Source: Verrucomicrobia bacterium SCGC AAA164-E04 (lineage in GTDB: Bacteria; Verrucomicrobiota; Verrucomicrobiia; Limisphaerales; AAA164-E04). Taken from it: a stretch of 64,000 nt of DNA. The notes beneath the pieces are model-generated. The model was not told the origin of the DNA. It did not search any database and worked only from the letters and a program-made list of their open reading frames with translations. The position numbers and the translations under genes are program-made. Below, piece after piece: positions 31,109 to 40,284 of this stretch; positions within the stretch are counted from its first letter, which is position 1; every line of letters starts with the position of its first letter. The stretch lies in assembly GCA_000383715.1 (NCBI GenBank), contig KB911838.1, positions 221,755-285,754 of the forward strand, written 5' to 3'.

Positions 31109-31828
31109 TCACCACCATTCCCAATCGATATCGGGTTTGATATGAACCCAGTCGAGGAATTCTTCCGGCCAATGGACGATTTCCACATGTCCGTCAGCGA
31201 AGGTCATGTTGTAACGAGTCTGACCTTTGAAATTGTGCCAGATACTTCGTTTATCGGTGACACCTCTGTTCCCGTGCCAATGCCAATCCCCCTGGATAAT
31301 TTTGGTGGTCGGTTTGAGGGCTACTTCACTTCCTTTAATGGGGGTGGCTTCTGGATCGCCTTGTTTATAGGAAGAAAGTCCCAGTACACGTTTGACACGA
31401 AAGGCATTCCACCAGGCACCCCGATAACTGTTCCCAAGTGAAAAGAAGACGTTGTTAACTTTCTGTAACGAATCACCTTTGTCAGCAGGACAGCGGAAAA
31501 CCTGAGTGGTTGCATAAGGGTTGAGCGGACGCTCCTCCGCCGGAATATCTCCCCTGACCACGTTGTTACCGCGATTCGTGCCGGTGATGCCTCCAACTGA
31601 TGCAATGCCTGGGGTGAGTGGATACCAATCGTCGTTGTCGTCCACATACATCATGTAGGCGAGTGAGATCTGGTGCTGATTACTGGCGCAGCTCGCCTTG
31701 TGAGCCTGTTTTTTCGCATTGGACAGGGCGGGTAAAAGCATGCCTGCAAGGATGGCAATGATCGCGATCACAACGAGCAATTCGATCAGCGTGAATCCAC
31801 TCATCGAAGGTGAGGATCGAGATTTCAT
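31109..31828 (-). CDS. Prepilin-type N-terminal cleavage/methylation domain protein (PVC type)
   Basis: [59 protein letters not shown]. Confidence 0.9.
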   Translation of the reverse strand: MKSRSSPSMSGFTLIELLVVIAIIAILAGMLLPALSNAKKQAHKASCASNQHQISLAYMMYVDDNDDWYPLTPGIASVGGITGTNRGNNVVRGDIPAEERPLNPYATTQVFRCPADKGDSLQKVNNVFFSLGNSYRGAWWNAFRVKRVLGLSSYKQGDPEATPIKGSEVALKPTTKIIQGDWHWHGNRGVTDKRSIWHNFKGQTRYNMTFADGHVEIVHWPEEFLDWVHIKPDIDWEWW

Positions 31829-32125
31829 CCAGAAACATTATCAGTTGATGGATCAATGAACAGTCAATAAACAGAGGCTTCAATCAATCGTTATCAGCGT
31901 CAGCGACAGATGTGAATCAAATGATCCTTCATGCAGACATGGCTTCTATTGTCTTGATGGAAGTCTGATATGATCATGCAAAGCAATCGATTGATTTCCC
32001 GCCCCTCCCATTGACATCGATTGTGAATCCTTGATCTGACCGGGGCTACTCATTGTTCTTTCAATCAAAAGATATTTTCATTCCTGCGAGAACATGCCTT
32101 TGGTATGCACGTTTCGTTTTTCGAG

Positions 32126-32581
32126 TCAAGGGTCTGTCAGGGGACGAGTCATTCTGAATGTGCCATCGTCATATTTTGATTCATAGGTGGCCTTGAAATG
32201 TCCGTCAGAAATCGTTCCCTCGTAATGATACATGCCACCTGCCAGTTTTCCCAAATCAGCTTGTCCACTCAATGAGTATCCTTTGTCGGATGGATTGGAA
32301 TTTACTTCGACGGCATATGCAAAGCCCAGGAATTTCAGATATTTCGCATGATACCAGGTCGTATAAGTGCCGTCTTCGTTCTCGGTGAGGAGACAGCGAA
32401 GCCGCCCATGATGTCCGTTGGAATCACTGATCCATTCACCCTCCCATGCGCCTTCGATCATGGATGGTGGATAGCCTGGATTTGTTGTTGCCTCCTGTCT
32501 CCACGCGCGATGAAATCCTGAGCATCCCGTGCCCAGTGCGATAATCCATCCGGTCAGGACCCAATGCATGATTTTCTTCAT
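32126..32581 (-). CDS. Putative lipoprotein, hypothetical
   Basis: MKKIMHWVLTGWIIALGTGCSG lipobox; start at 32581. Confidence 0.7.
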   Translation of the reverse strand: MKKIMHWVLTGWIIALGTGCSGFHRAWRQEATTNPGYPPSMIEGAWEGEWISDSNGHHGRLRCLLTENEDGTYTTWYHAKYLKFLGFAYAVEVNSNPSDKGYSLSGQADLGKLAGGMYHYEGTISDGHFKATYESKYDDGTFRMTRPLTDP

Positions 32582-32903
32582 TGATGCATGATTCATAGAA
32601 AATATGGGATTCAGACGTTTGAGAACTTTCTTCAGATGACTGACAAGATCAAAAGTTAAACTTCTACCAATCAATGGTCAACGGATTAGCGATCCAACAA
32701 CACCAAGACCCTTTTTAGATGCAATATTGGGTAATGGAAAAAACTTGGGTTAAATGGATATACGATATGAGTGTTATTTTGCGGTGCTGAAATCACTTTT
32801 TTTGTTTCATAAATGATTCAGAGTTACTGGGCTCTTTCTGTTTTTTGAAGTCAATTTATCTGACTCATTGGATTTTATTGGCATGGAACTCTTGGAGGTG
32901 GAA

Positions 32904-33245
32904 TTAAAAGTCTTTCACCGTAACGGAGAAATCAGGCTCGACTGTCGCGGTTATCTTATAATGCCCGTTCGCTTCGAAATAGCCACTCGGTTCGCTTGAA
33001 AAATGTTTGCCATCGGCATCAAATTCAAGCTTCAGGGATGATTCACCCGTAGGTTGGATTGTAGCATGGCGTTTACCCTCAGGTGGAATCGAGCCCAAAG
33101 GCTGAGTGAACCCGCTACCACTGGCAACGACATTATCCAGCTTTGCTTTGGAGTCGTTGATCACGGTAAGTTTTGCCCCTCGCTTGCAAGCAATGGCTGA
33201 AAAAAGCATGCAAAGTAAAAACGTGATAGTCAGTCTTTGTTTCAT
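32904..33245 (-). CDS. Putative small lipoprotein, hypothetical
   Basis: MKQRLTITFLLCMLFSAIACKRG lipobox; start at 33245. Confidence 0.7.
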   Translation of the reverse strand: MKQRLTITFLLCMLFSAIACKRGAKLTVINDSKAKLDNVVASGSGFTQPLGSIPPEGKRHATIQPTGESSLKLEFDADGKHFSSEPSGYFEANGHYKITATVEPDFSVTVKDF

Positions 33246-33514
33246 AAATAAATATTGAAATATCAAATAATAGCGAAGATCTAGTTTTTAAAGGCGAAAT
33301 AAGATCAGCACGAGTCCCAAGATAAATTGAAATTGAAAAAAAAACAACTTCCTTGCGTCCAATCTGTTTGAGTCCGCCGACCCAGTTAAATCAGATCCGT
33401 TGATTCAAACATGTCCCAGATTTCCAACAAACCTGCATGGCTCCGGGGGGCTCATGGATCCAAATTTCAGTTTCGCTCCTCAGGTTTCATAAAGTTGATC
33501 GTTTTCCTGATTCT

Positions 33515-35308
33515 CTACAGTGATTCCAAAAACCGCAGCAAGTTGCTCAGATCAAGGTCAGAGAGGTCTTCCCTGATCATGTGACGATGTTCTTCAAAGA
33601 CGCTCCGCAGGGACTTGGCCCGGCCGTCATGAAGCCATTGTGTTCTTTGTGATACCCCCAACAGGGAGGGGGGATTGAAATGTGTATGGCCGACTTCATC
33701 CGTGAGCCCTACGTCGTAGGATTCGGGATCGGTAAAATGCGGAGGGGAGTGGCATTCATCACAACGCATTTTTTCGAAAATACTCATGCCCTTTGCTCGC
33801 TCTAGCTCGGTGAGCGACTTGCGCAGTGCAGGGGCGGGAGCGAGTGTTTTCATAAAGGCATGCAAGGCTTCAGTCTTTTCTCGAGTGCTGACTTCACCCA
33901 TGGTTGTTTCGATCGATTCGTGAATCGAATGCATGAGATCATTGCGCTCTCCCAGCCAGCTCCACGGAGCAGTGTCGACGACACCCAGAAGCGAGAGCAC
34001 TTTCTTTGGAGCTCCGAAACCTCCATCCGCGGCATTGTCGTTCAGCCTTCCATTTGCATGACCCTCTGTATGACAACTATGGCAACTGAACCAACCGTGA
34101 AAAGACTGGTGCGCGTCGTAAAACAGCCGCTCCCCTCTGGCAATCTGGTTCATCTGCTTGCGAGGGCCCAACCTGATGATTCCTGTCGTTCTGGGTTTTG
34201 GTGCAAGATGGATGATTGTAACGGAGTCGGACAAGCTGTTCGCAACAAAAGCGCGCCTGTGTGCCGGGTCATAAGCGATGGCGCAAGGACGCCTCCCGAC
34301 GCCTAATCGAGCGCTTGTGGTAGAATCCTCATACAATATTGCGACTTCACCGACGCCAGCCAATGCGACCAAAAGCTCTCCATGATCCGTCCACAAAACA
34401 GCTTCAGGATCCCCTGCAGCATTTCCGGGGCGTTCCAATTGCCCCATGGGCTGGACGGCATTCTGATGCGTGAATCGGACGGCTAAATCGTTCAACGGAA
34501 ATCCACTGATCTTGTTTTCCATCAAGAACCCCCACTGAATATCCCCGCGCAATGTAGTGGCATCGGGGTGCAGGAGCTGATGCGCCATCCAAAGGGTATT
34601 TTGATCCGGGCTCAAGGCAAGGTCTCGGATGTTGTGAACAGGGCTCTTGAGGGTGTTTTGGATACGACCTGTCTGGAGATTCAGTATGCACATTTTACCG
34701 GCGAAGGCAGAAGTGATGACCCATGTTTTTAAATCAGGCAAGATGATCTGATTCCAGGGAGCAAAGGGAAGTTGTACTTCACTTTTCAATGTGTATTGGC
34801 TTGAAGAACGCGTCCCATGGGCATCGCTTCGTTCAAGTATGGAAACCCTGTGATTCCAGTGATGCAGGACATAGAGGTATTTTCCATGATGCGAACTAGT
34901 GATATCCACGGCATGGTCGGGAAGGTCCACAGTAGAAATGTCTGGGGCTGTGGTGGAGGAGGTTCCTTCAAAAAGAAAGGCTCGCCCGGGCTTGTATTGA
35001 AGCGCAACAAGTCTGGAAGTGCCGGGAATGAGATGTAAGTCGCAAAGCGGTCCCTCGCTTTGAAAAACAAGTTTCACAGATTTCGAATCCGGATCCAGAC
35101 TTAGTATATTGCGCCCATGCTGGGTAACGGCCCACAGCGATTGATCATCAGGCACCCATGCCAAACTCACGGGTTTGTCAAAGTCCTGTTCCTTTGAGGA
35201 GGTGGCCATGATTGGGCCAACGCCTAATATCATGATAAAGAAAAGACTCTGGAACAGAAAAGAAACTTTTCTTTGTGGGGCGCGAACGGATGAAGAACTG
35301 AAACACAT
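33515..35308 (-). CDS. YncE-like beta-propeller fused to di-haem cytochrome c peroxidase/MauG-like domain
   Basis: Repeated propeller blades; CHSCHTEGHANGRLNDNAADGG and CDECHSPPHFTD haem motifs; PPSLLGVSQRTQWLHDGRAKSLRSVFEEH. Confidence 0.85.
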   Translation of the reverse strand: MCFSSSSVRAPQRKVSFLFQSLFFIMILGVGPIMATSSKEQDFDKPVSLAWVPDDQSLWAVTQHGRNILSLDPDSKSVKLVFQSEGPLCDLHLIPGTSRLVALQYKPGRAFLFEGTSSTTAPDISTVDLPDHAVDITSSHHGKYLYVLHHWNHRVSILERSDAHGTRSSSQYTLKSEVQLPFAPWNQIILPDLKTWVITSAFAGKMCILNLQTGRIQNTLKSPVHNIRDLALSPDQNTLWMAHQLLHPDATTLRGDIQWGFLMENKISGFPLNDLAVRFTHQNAVQPMGQLERPGNAAGDPEAVLWTDHGELLVALAGVGEVAILYEDSTTSARLGVGRRPCAIAYDPAHRRAFVANSLSDSVTIIHLAPKPRTTGIIRLGPRKQMNQIARGERLFYDAHQSFHGWFSCHSCHTEGHANGRLNDNAADGGFGAPKKVLSLLGVVDTAPWSWLGERNDLMHSIHESIETTMGEVSTREKTEALHAFMKTLAPAPALRKSLTELERAKGMSIFEKMRCDECHSPPHFTDPESYDVGLTDEVGHTHFNPPSLLGVSQRTQWLHDGRAKSLRSVFEEHRHMIREDLSDLDLSNLLRFLESL

Positions 35309-35373
35309 GACCCTTTCATTTTGTGCAGTTTTACCAAAGGGTCAAATTCGAAATTCAGTTGAAAGGTCGATAA

Positions 35374-35589
35374 ATGAGGTAGCCTCGCAAGGACAATACT
35401 CATGACAAAGCCTGAAGTGAATTCTTCATTGAGACTTTTAAAAAGGAACTTTTGCAAGGGGGCGTATTTGAATCCCATGAAGATGCTCGCATCGTACTGT
35501 TTGAATACACCGATGAATATGATAACATCCAACGGAAACATTCCTTAATTGGCTACCAATCACCTGTCCAGTTCGAAAGAAATAATTAA
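35374..35589 (+). pseudogene. IS3-family transposase (OrfB) C-terminal remnant with two in-frame stops
   Basis: MR*PRKDNTHDKA*SEFFIETFKKELLQGGVFESHEDARIVLFEYTDEYDNIQRKHSLIGYQSPVQFERNN*, matching the canonical IS3 tail (MSRKGNxYDNAxxESFxxTLKxEL...YNxxRxHSxLGYxSPxxFE). Confidence 0.82.
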
Positions 35590-35602
35590 CTAAATTGTCA
35601 AC

Positions 35603-35752
35603 TCAAAGGCACAAAATACGTTGCAATACATATATATAAACGCAAAAGATAAAATTGGATAGTGAGAAACGTTTAGGGTATTGCGGAGTTCCCATCTCGG
35701 ATCCAAGATCACGATAAACATTTCTCAAGGTCTTCTTAGGTTCCTCAGACAT
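35603..35752 (-). pseudogene. Short ORF (49 aa) with strong SD, apparently truncated at the IS3 remnant
   Basis: AAAGGGGGGATTC-ATG; MSEEPKKTLRNVYRDLGSEMGTPQYPKRFSLSNFIFCVYIYVLQRILCL*. Confidence 0.4.
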
Positions 35753-35815
35753 GAATCCCCCCTTTAATTTGTGCGCCATATGTGTGCGTTATTCTTCTTG
35801 AAGAAGGTTGTTGCG

Positions 35816-35986
35816 TTAAACTCTCGCCTCACTTCGAGAAGAAGTTTGCAGATTAACGCTTAAAAGCTTTTGTCGAATACCATTAGCGATCGTCCAAAAG
35901 TGGCACCACCAGGTGCCATGGTTATTGAAGAAATGATGGTCGGGATTGTTTTCCCGAACCTGCACCGAAAGACTCCAGTTACTCAT
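35816..35986 (-). CDS. Small ORF (56 aa), possibly integrase-N-terminus-like; ATG start at 35986 with GGAGG SD
   Basis: AGAGGGAGGAAAACA-ATG; MSNWSLSVQVRENNPDHHFFNNHGTWWCHFWTIANGIRQKLLSVNLQTSSRSEARV*; continues after the TAA as RNNLLQEE*. Confidence 0.45.
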   Translation of the reverse strand: MSNWSLSVQVRENNPDHHFFNNHGTWWCHFWTIANGIRQKLLSVNLQTSSRSEARV

Positions 35987-36012
35987 TGTTTTCCTCCCTC
36001 TGTTTATGGTTG

Positions 36013-36051
36013 CCACCGTATTTCGCTTGAATGGCAAGTGAAATACGGTGG
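36013..36051. repeat. 17-bp stem, 5-nt loop inverted repeat in the leader of the 35816..35986 ORF
   Basis: CCACCGTATTTCGCTTG AATGG CAAGTGAAATACGGTGG; 16 Watson-Crick pairs plus one G/T. Confidence 0.9.
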
Positions 36052-36075
36052 AAGGAGGTACCCAAATACACAGTA

Positions 36076-37302
36076 TCAATAAAGAGGGTTCTCGTACCAG
36101 ACAACCCCCAAATTTTCACGTTCTTCACATGTCATGACATCGAGATCTCCATCCATGTCCAGATCCAGCAATTCGATGCGATCGAACTTGATGCCATGTG
36201 GTCCTGCGATGTCATGAAAAGTGGGCTTTGTTTTGCTTCCATTCCTTGAGGATGTTGGTGTGAACCAAGCCATGCCGGATTTCCCTCCTTCAGCCCCTTC
36301 GCAATTCACGACGAGATCCGTGTGGCCATCCATGTTCAGGTCTCCATGGCGCACTGCTTTGGATCGACTCATCCAATCGGGCATTTGAAAGATTTCCTGT
36401 TCCCACGTTTCGCTGAAAGGATGACCGGACTTCAGTTGCCAGATGATATTGGGTTTCACGGCTGCCCAGACAGTCATATTGGATTCCTGCGTCGGTTGCG
36501 AATAATCGATGAACAACACTTCACTACCCGTGGGGCCGACACGGTGTTCCTTCCATGTCAGAGGTCGCTTTCCCTGAACATTGTCATGCGGATTTTCCAG
36601 AAGCACCACACCGCTTTTGGACTTCCTTCGATCCGAAATGAGGATGTCCTGGTCTCCATCATGGTCAGCATCGAATGCCATGATACTCATGATCCAGCCC
36701 GCTTCGTAAAGTGGGTGCCATTGCCAATCCTCCAATACACGACCTTCACGGGGAGCTTCCAGCCATCCTACCGATGCCTTTTCCCCCTTGGATCCCACGA
36801 TCAGATCGATCGACCTATTGTTGTCAATCCGTGCCGGTTGGCAGAACATCCACATGGACTCTTTCCTCAGACTCGGAATGGCTTCGGTTTCCCATTTCGA
36901 TGCATTCAGATAATCATGTTTGTTCTTTGGCGCCCAGTGCACAAAAACCGATCTTGTTTTTCCTTCGCAGGCACTCACGACATCCATGATGCCATCCCGG
37001 TCCATGTCGGCGAAGACAGCATCCTCTGGGGATTTGACTTGTCCCACGGTGACAGATGGCCAGGGCGAATGCACCTCGTCTTTGCCGGGGTTCAGATAAA
37101 TACGGACCAGCCCCCCTTCCTCCCATCCCGTTGCGATATCCATCAAACCGTCCCCATTGACGTCCTTGAGGCGTACTCCGTCTGCACCCTTCGAAGTATC
37201 GTCGATCGTGTGACGGTTCCATTCCGCGTTGAGCCCATGCCATAACGAGAGTGAGGCAAGCAAGAAGATCAGACGGATGGAAAGAGCTAAATTGTGTGTC
37301 AT
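36076..37302 (-). CDS. VCBS/FG-GAP repeat secreted protein
   Basis: DVNGDGLMDIATGWEEGG, DMDRDGIMDVVSA, DADHDGDQDILIS, DLNMDGHTDLVVN, DLDMDGDLDVMTCEE. Confidence 0.9.
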   Translation of the reverse strand: MTHNLALSIRLIFLLASLSLWHGLNAEWNRHTIDDTSKGADGVRLKDVNGDGLMDIATGWEEGGLVRIYLNPGKDEVHSPWPSVTVGQVKSPEDAVFADMDRDGIMDVVSACEGKTRSVFVHWAPKNKHDYLNASKWETEAIPSLRKESMWMFCQPARIDNNRSIDLIVGSKGEKASVGWLEAPREGRVLEDWQWHPLYEAGWIMSIMAFDADHDGDQDILISDRRKSKSGVVLLENPHDNVQGKRPLTWKEHRVGPTGSEVLFIDYSQPTQESNMTVWAAVKPNIIWQLKSGHPFSETWEQEIFQMPDWMSRSKAVRHGDLNMDGHTDLVVNCEGAEGGKSGMAWFTPTSSRNGSKTKPTFHDIAGPHGIKFDRIELLDLDMDGDLDVMTCEERENLGVVWYENPLY

Positions 37303-37312
37303 GGGAAATCGC

Positions 37313-38644
37313 TCAGGGCCTCACGGCTGTTCCGTCCCTTCTCCTGACGGGCGTCCAATATCCGGGGTGATCCGGGTAGGGATATTTTGCTGCCGCTTTT
37401 TCGTTGATGTCGATTCCAAATCCGGGCGCGTCGTTGACGTGCATGTAGCCCTTTTTCATGGTGGGTGCACCGGGGAAAACTTCGCGCATGGCCTCATTGA
37501 AGTGCACACTTTCCTGAATACCGAAGTTATGGATGTTCATGTCCAGATGCGCATTGGCGGCATGACCCACCGGTGACAAGTCACCGGGACCATGCCAGGC
37601 AGTGCGCACTCCGAACCATTCTCCCAAAGTGGCGAGTTTTCGGGCTGGAGTGAAACCACCGACTTGTGTGATATGAACGCGAATAAAATCAATCAGTCGA
37701 TCCGTGATGAGGTCAACCCATTCATGAGGATTATTGAAAAGTTCACCCATGGCAATGGGGACACTGGTTTGGGCGCGCAGGTTTTTGAAATAACCGTTTT
37801 GCTCAGGTGCCAATGGATCTTCGATGAAAAAGGGGCGGTATTGCTCGAGTTCCTTGAGCAGACCAATCGCTTCAATGGGTTCAATGCGTTCATGAACATC
37901 GTGCAGCAATTCAATCGCCTCTCCACATGTCGATCGGATATGTTCGAACATTTTGGGCGTGGCGCGCAGGTAAGGCAACGAATCCATGTGTCCATCCGAA
38001 TCCAACCCAAAACCTCCCTTCTTATAATGCGGTTCCGTGGAGAGGTGCGTCGAGCCATATCCACCCAGTTGAATGCGGATATGCCGATAGCCTTCTTCCA
38101 TCTTGGATTTGACACTGTCCTCCAATTCCTTGAAATCACGTCCGCTGGCATGCGAATAGCAATCCACCGCAAAGCGGGATCTGCCTCCCAGAAGCTGGTA
38201 AACGGGCATATTGGCTCGTTTGCCCTTGATATCCCACAGTGCCATGTCGAGCCCGCTCAGTGCGTTGTTCAAAACAGGCCCGTTTCGCCAGTAGGAGCTG
38301 GTATAGGCGTTCTGCCACATATCTTCAATGTCATCGACATCCCTGCCTCTTGCAAATTCATCCAGATACTCATTGACTGCCGTGACGACGGTCAGAGGCC
38401 GTTGGTTGTAGGTGCCGCAACCAAGTCCGTAGAGACCAGGTTCATTGGTTTCTACTTTGATGATGACCAGTCGAGCGCTCATTGGGCTTGTCGTGATGGC
38501 TCTTACTTTGGTGATTTTCAAGGGTTCGAGACCTTTGGAGGCGTTCTGAATCTGGTCGGCACAGGCATTGGGTGCCGAGGCATTAAAGCCAAGTGCTCCA
38601 AATGCGCCCATGCCCAAACCTTTCAATGCATTTCTTCTGTTCAT
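37313..38644 (-). CDS. Enolase superfamily / mandelate racemase-muconate lactonizing-type protein with Tat-like signal
   Basis: MNRRNALKGLGMGAFGALGF; GLDMALWDIKGKRANMPVYQLLGG; FFIEDPLAPEQ; PIAMGELFNNPHEW; HITQVGGFTPARKLATLGEWFGVRTAWHGPGD. Confidence 0.9.
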   Translation of the reverse strand: MNRRNALKGLGMGAFGALGFNASAPNACADQIQNASKGLEPLKITKVRAITTSPMSARLVIIKVETNEPGLYGLGCGTYNQRPLTVVTAVNEYLDEFARGRDVDDIEDMWQNAYTSSYWRNGPVLNNALSGLDMALWDIKGKRANMPVYQLLGGRSRFAVDCYSHASGRDFKELEDSVKSKMEEGYRHIRIQLGGYGSTHLSTEPHYKKGGFGLDSDGHMDSLPYLRATPKMFEHIRSTCGEAIELLHDVHERIEPIEAIGLLKELEQYRPFFIEDPLAPEQNGYFKNLRAQTSVPIAMGELFNNPHEWVDLITDRLIDFIRVHITQVGGFTPARKLATLGEWFGVRTAWHGPGDLSPVGHAANAHLDMNIHNFGIQESVHFNEAMREVFPGAPTMKKGYMHVNDAPGFGIDINEKAAAKYPYPDHPGYWTPVRRRDGTAVRP

Positions 38645-38751
38645 GGCGATTTCTTGGGTTGGGTGAATCAATGAAACCTACCGAACATCATCAAGGAAAT
38701 GAATAGAAAATGACTGACAAAGTTTGAGTTCTGCTTTTAATTGTAGGTCGT

Positions 38752-40254
38752 ATGCCGAAAAGAACGGACATTCATTCAGTGTTGATCATTGGTGCAGGCC
38801 CCATTGTCATTGGGCAAGCCTGCGAATTTGACTATTCAGGCACTCAAGCCTGCAAAGCCTTGAAAGAGGAAGGGTTTCGTGTGGTGTTGCTGAATTCGAA
38901 TCCAGCGACGATCATGACGGATCCCGAATTTGCGGATCGCACTTATATTGAACCCATCAACCCCGAAACAGTGGTTAAAATCATTGAGCTGGAGCAACAG
39001 ATCATGAAAGACATGGGGGCGGAAGGAAAGTTAGTCATCCTTCCAACGCTTGGGGGGCAAACTGCTTTGAACCTGGCGATGGACATGCATCGAAGCGGCA
39101 TGCTGGACAAGCTCGAGATCGAATTGATCGGTGCGCAGCCCGACGCCATTGAAAAAGGCGAGGACCGTCAGGCTTTCAAGGAGGCCATGCTGAAAATTGG
39201 ACTGGATGTTGCCGTCAGTGGAGTCGCTCACAACTGGGAGGAATCCGAAGCGATCGCCAAAGATATTGGTAAATTCCCTCTCATCATCCGCCCCGCTTAC
39301 ACGCTGGGGGGATCAGGCGGCGGCATCGCCTACAACTGGGGCGAATATGAGACAATCTGCAAGCGAGGCTGTGAGTTATCTCCAGTCTCTGAAATCCTGA
39401 TCGAGGAATCACTCCTTGGATGGAAGGAGTTCGAAATGGAAGTCATGCGGGATCATGCAGATAATTGCGTGATCATCTGTGGCATTGAGAACTTTGATCC
39501 CATGGGCGTGCACACGGGTGACTCCATTACGGTGGCGCCTACACAGACTTTAACGGACAAGGAATATCAGATCATGCGGGATGCTTCCTTTGCCGTGATC
39601 CGTGAGATCGGGGTGGAAACGGGTGGATCCAATATTCAGTTCGCGGTCAATCCAAAGAATGGTCGCTTGGTGGTCATTGAAATGAATCCTCGCGTTTCAA
39701 GATCCTCTGCTCTTGCTTCCAAGGCAACAGGTTTTCCCATCGCCAAAATTGCGGCCAAACTGGCTGTTGGTTACACCCTCGACGAAATCAGAAATGATAT
39801 CACGCGTGTAACGCCGGCGAGTTTCGAGCCAACTATTGATTACGTCGTTACCAAGATACCTCGATTTACATTCGAGAAATTTCCGCAAGCTGATCCGACG
39901 CTCACGACTCAGATGAAATCCGTTGGAGAAGCGATGGCGATTGGCCGAACATTCAAGGAGTCACTCCAAAAATGCTTGAGATCAATGGAAATTGGGCGTG
40001 CAGGTCTGGGGGGCGACGGCAAACCATGGCGCCTCGGAGAAAACACTTATGGAGATCTGGATATCCTGCCGCGTGAGGTCATCACGCAGAAGCTGAGTGT
40101 CCCCAACGCGGAACGTATCTTCTTCATCCGTCATGCTTACCGAGCAGGTTTTACCATGGAAGAAATCCACAAGCTCACGATGATCGATCCCTGGTTCCTG
40201 GTGCAGATTCGAGAAATTGTCGAAGTGGAGGAAGAGCTTGCCCAGATGGCTTGA
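38752..40254 (+). CDS. carB: Carbamoyl-phosphate synthase large subunit, N-terminal half only (500 aa)
   Basis: [58 protein letters not shown]...[32 protein letters not shown]; stops at [10 protein letters not shown]. Confidence 0.95.
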   Translation: MPKRTDIHSVLIIGAGPIVIGQACEFDYSGTQACKALKEEGFRVVLLNSNPATIMTDPEFADRTYIEPINPETVVKIIELEQQIMKDMGAEGKLVILPTLGGQTALNLAMDMHRSGMLDKLEIELIGAQPDAIEKGEDRQAFKEAMLKIGLDVAVSGVAHNWEESEAIAKDIGKFPLIIRPAYTLGGSGGGIAYNWGEYETICKRGCELSPVSEILIEESLLGWKEFEMEVMRDHADNCVIICGIENFDPMGVHTGDSITVAPTQTLTDKEYQIMRDASFAVIREIGVETGGSNIQFAVNPKNGRLVVIEMNPRVSRSSALASKATGFPIAKIAAKLAVGYTLDEIRNDITRVTPASFEPTIDYVVTKIPRFTFEKFPQADPTLTTQMKSVGEAMAIGRTFKESLQKCLRSMEIGRAGLGGDGKPWRLGENTYGDLDILPREVITQKLSVPNAERIFFIRHAYRAGFTMEEIHKLTMIDPWFLVQIREIVEVEEELAQMA

Positions 40255-40259
40255 TTGCT

Positions 40260-40284
40260 GTCTGAATGATCCTTCAGACTTTTT
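40260..40284 (+). terminator. Likely rho-independent terminator immediately after the half-length carB
   Basis: GTCTGAA TGATCC TTCAGAC TTTTTA, 7-bp perfect stem and T-tract. Confidence 0.7.

Noticed and set aside
35813-35859. Possible integron attC site
   Set aside because: Outer arms GCGTTAA/TTAACGC do not fit RYYYAAC...GTTRRRY and no integron integrase is present; kept only as a structure observation
36322-37245. 307-aa plus-strand ORF
   Set aside because: Antisense to the VCBS-repeat gene; shadow ORF
37592-38674. 360-aa plus-strand ORF
   Set aside because: Antisense to the enolase-superfamily gene; no recognisable protein features
40245-40262. UGA at the end of half carB as a selenocysteine codon
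   Set aside because: Read-through gives only a few codons to a second stop (LLSE*) and a terminator follows; not a Sec context
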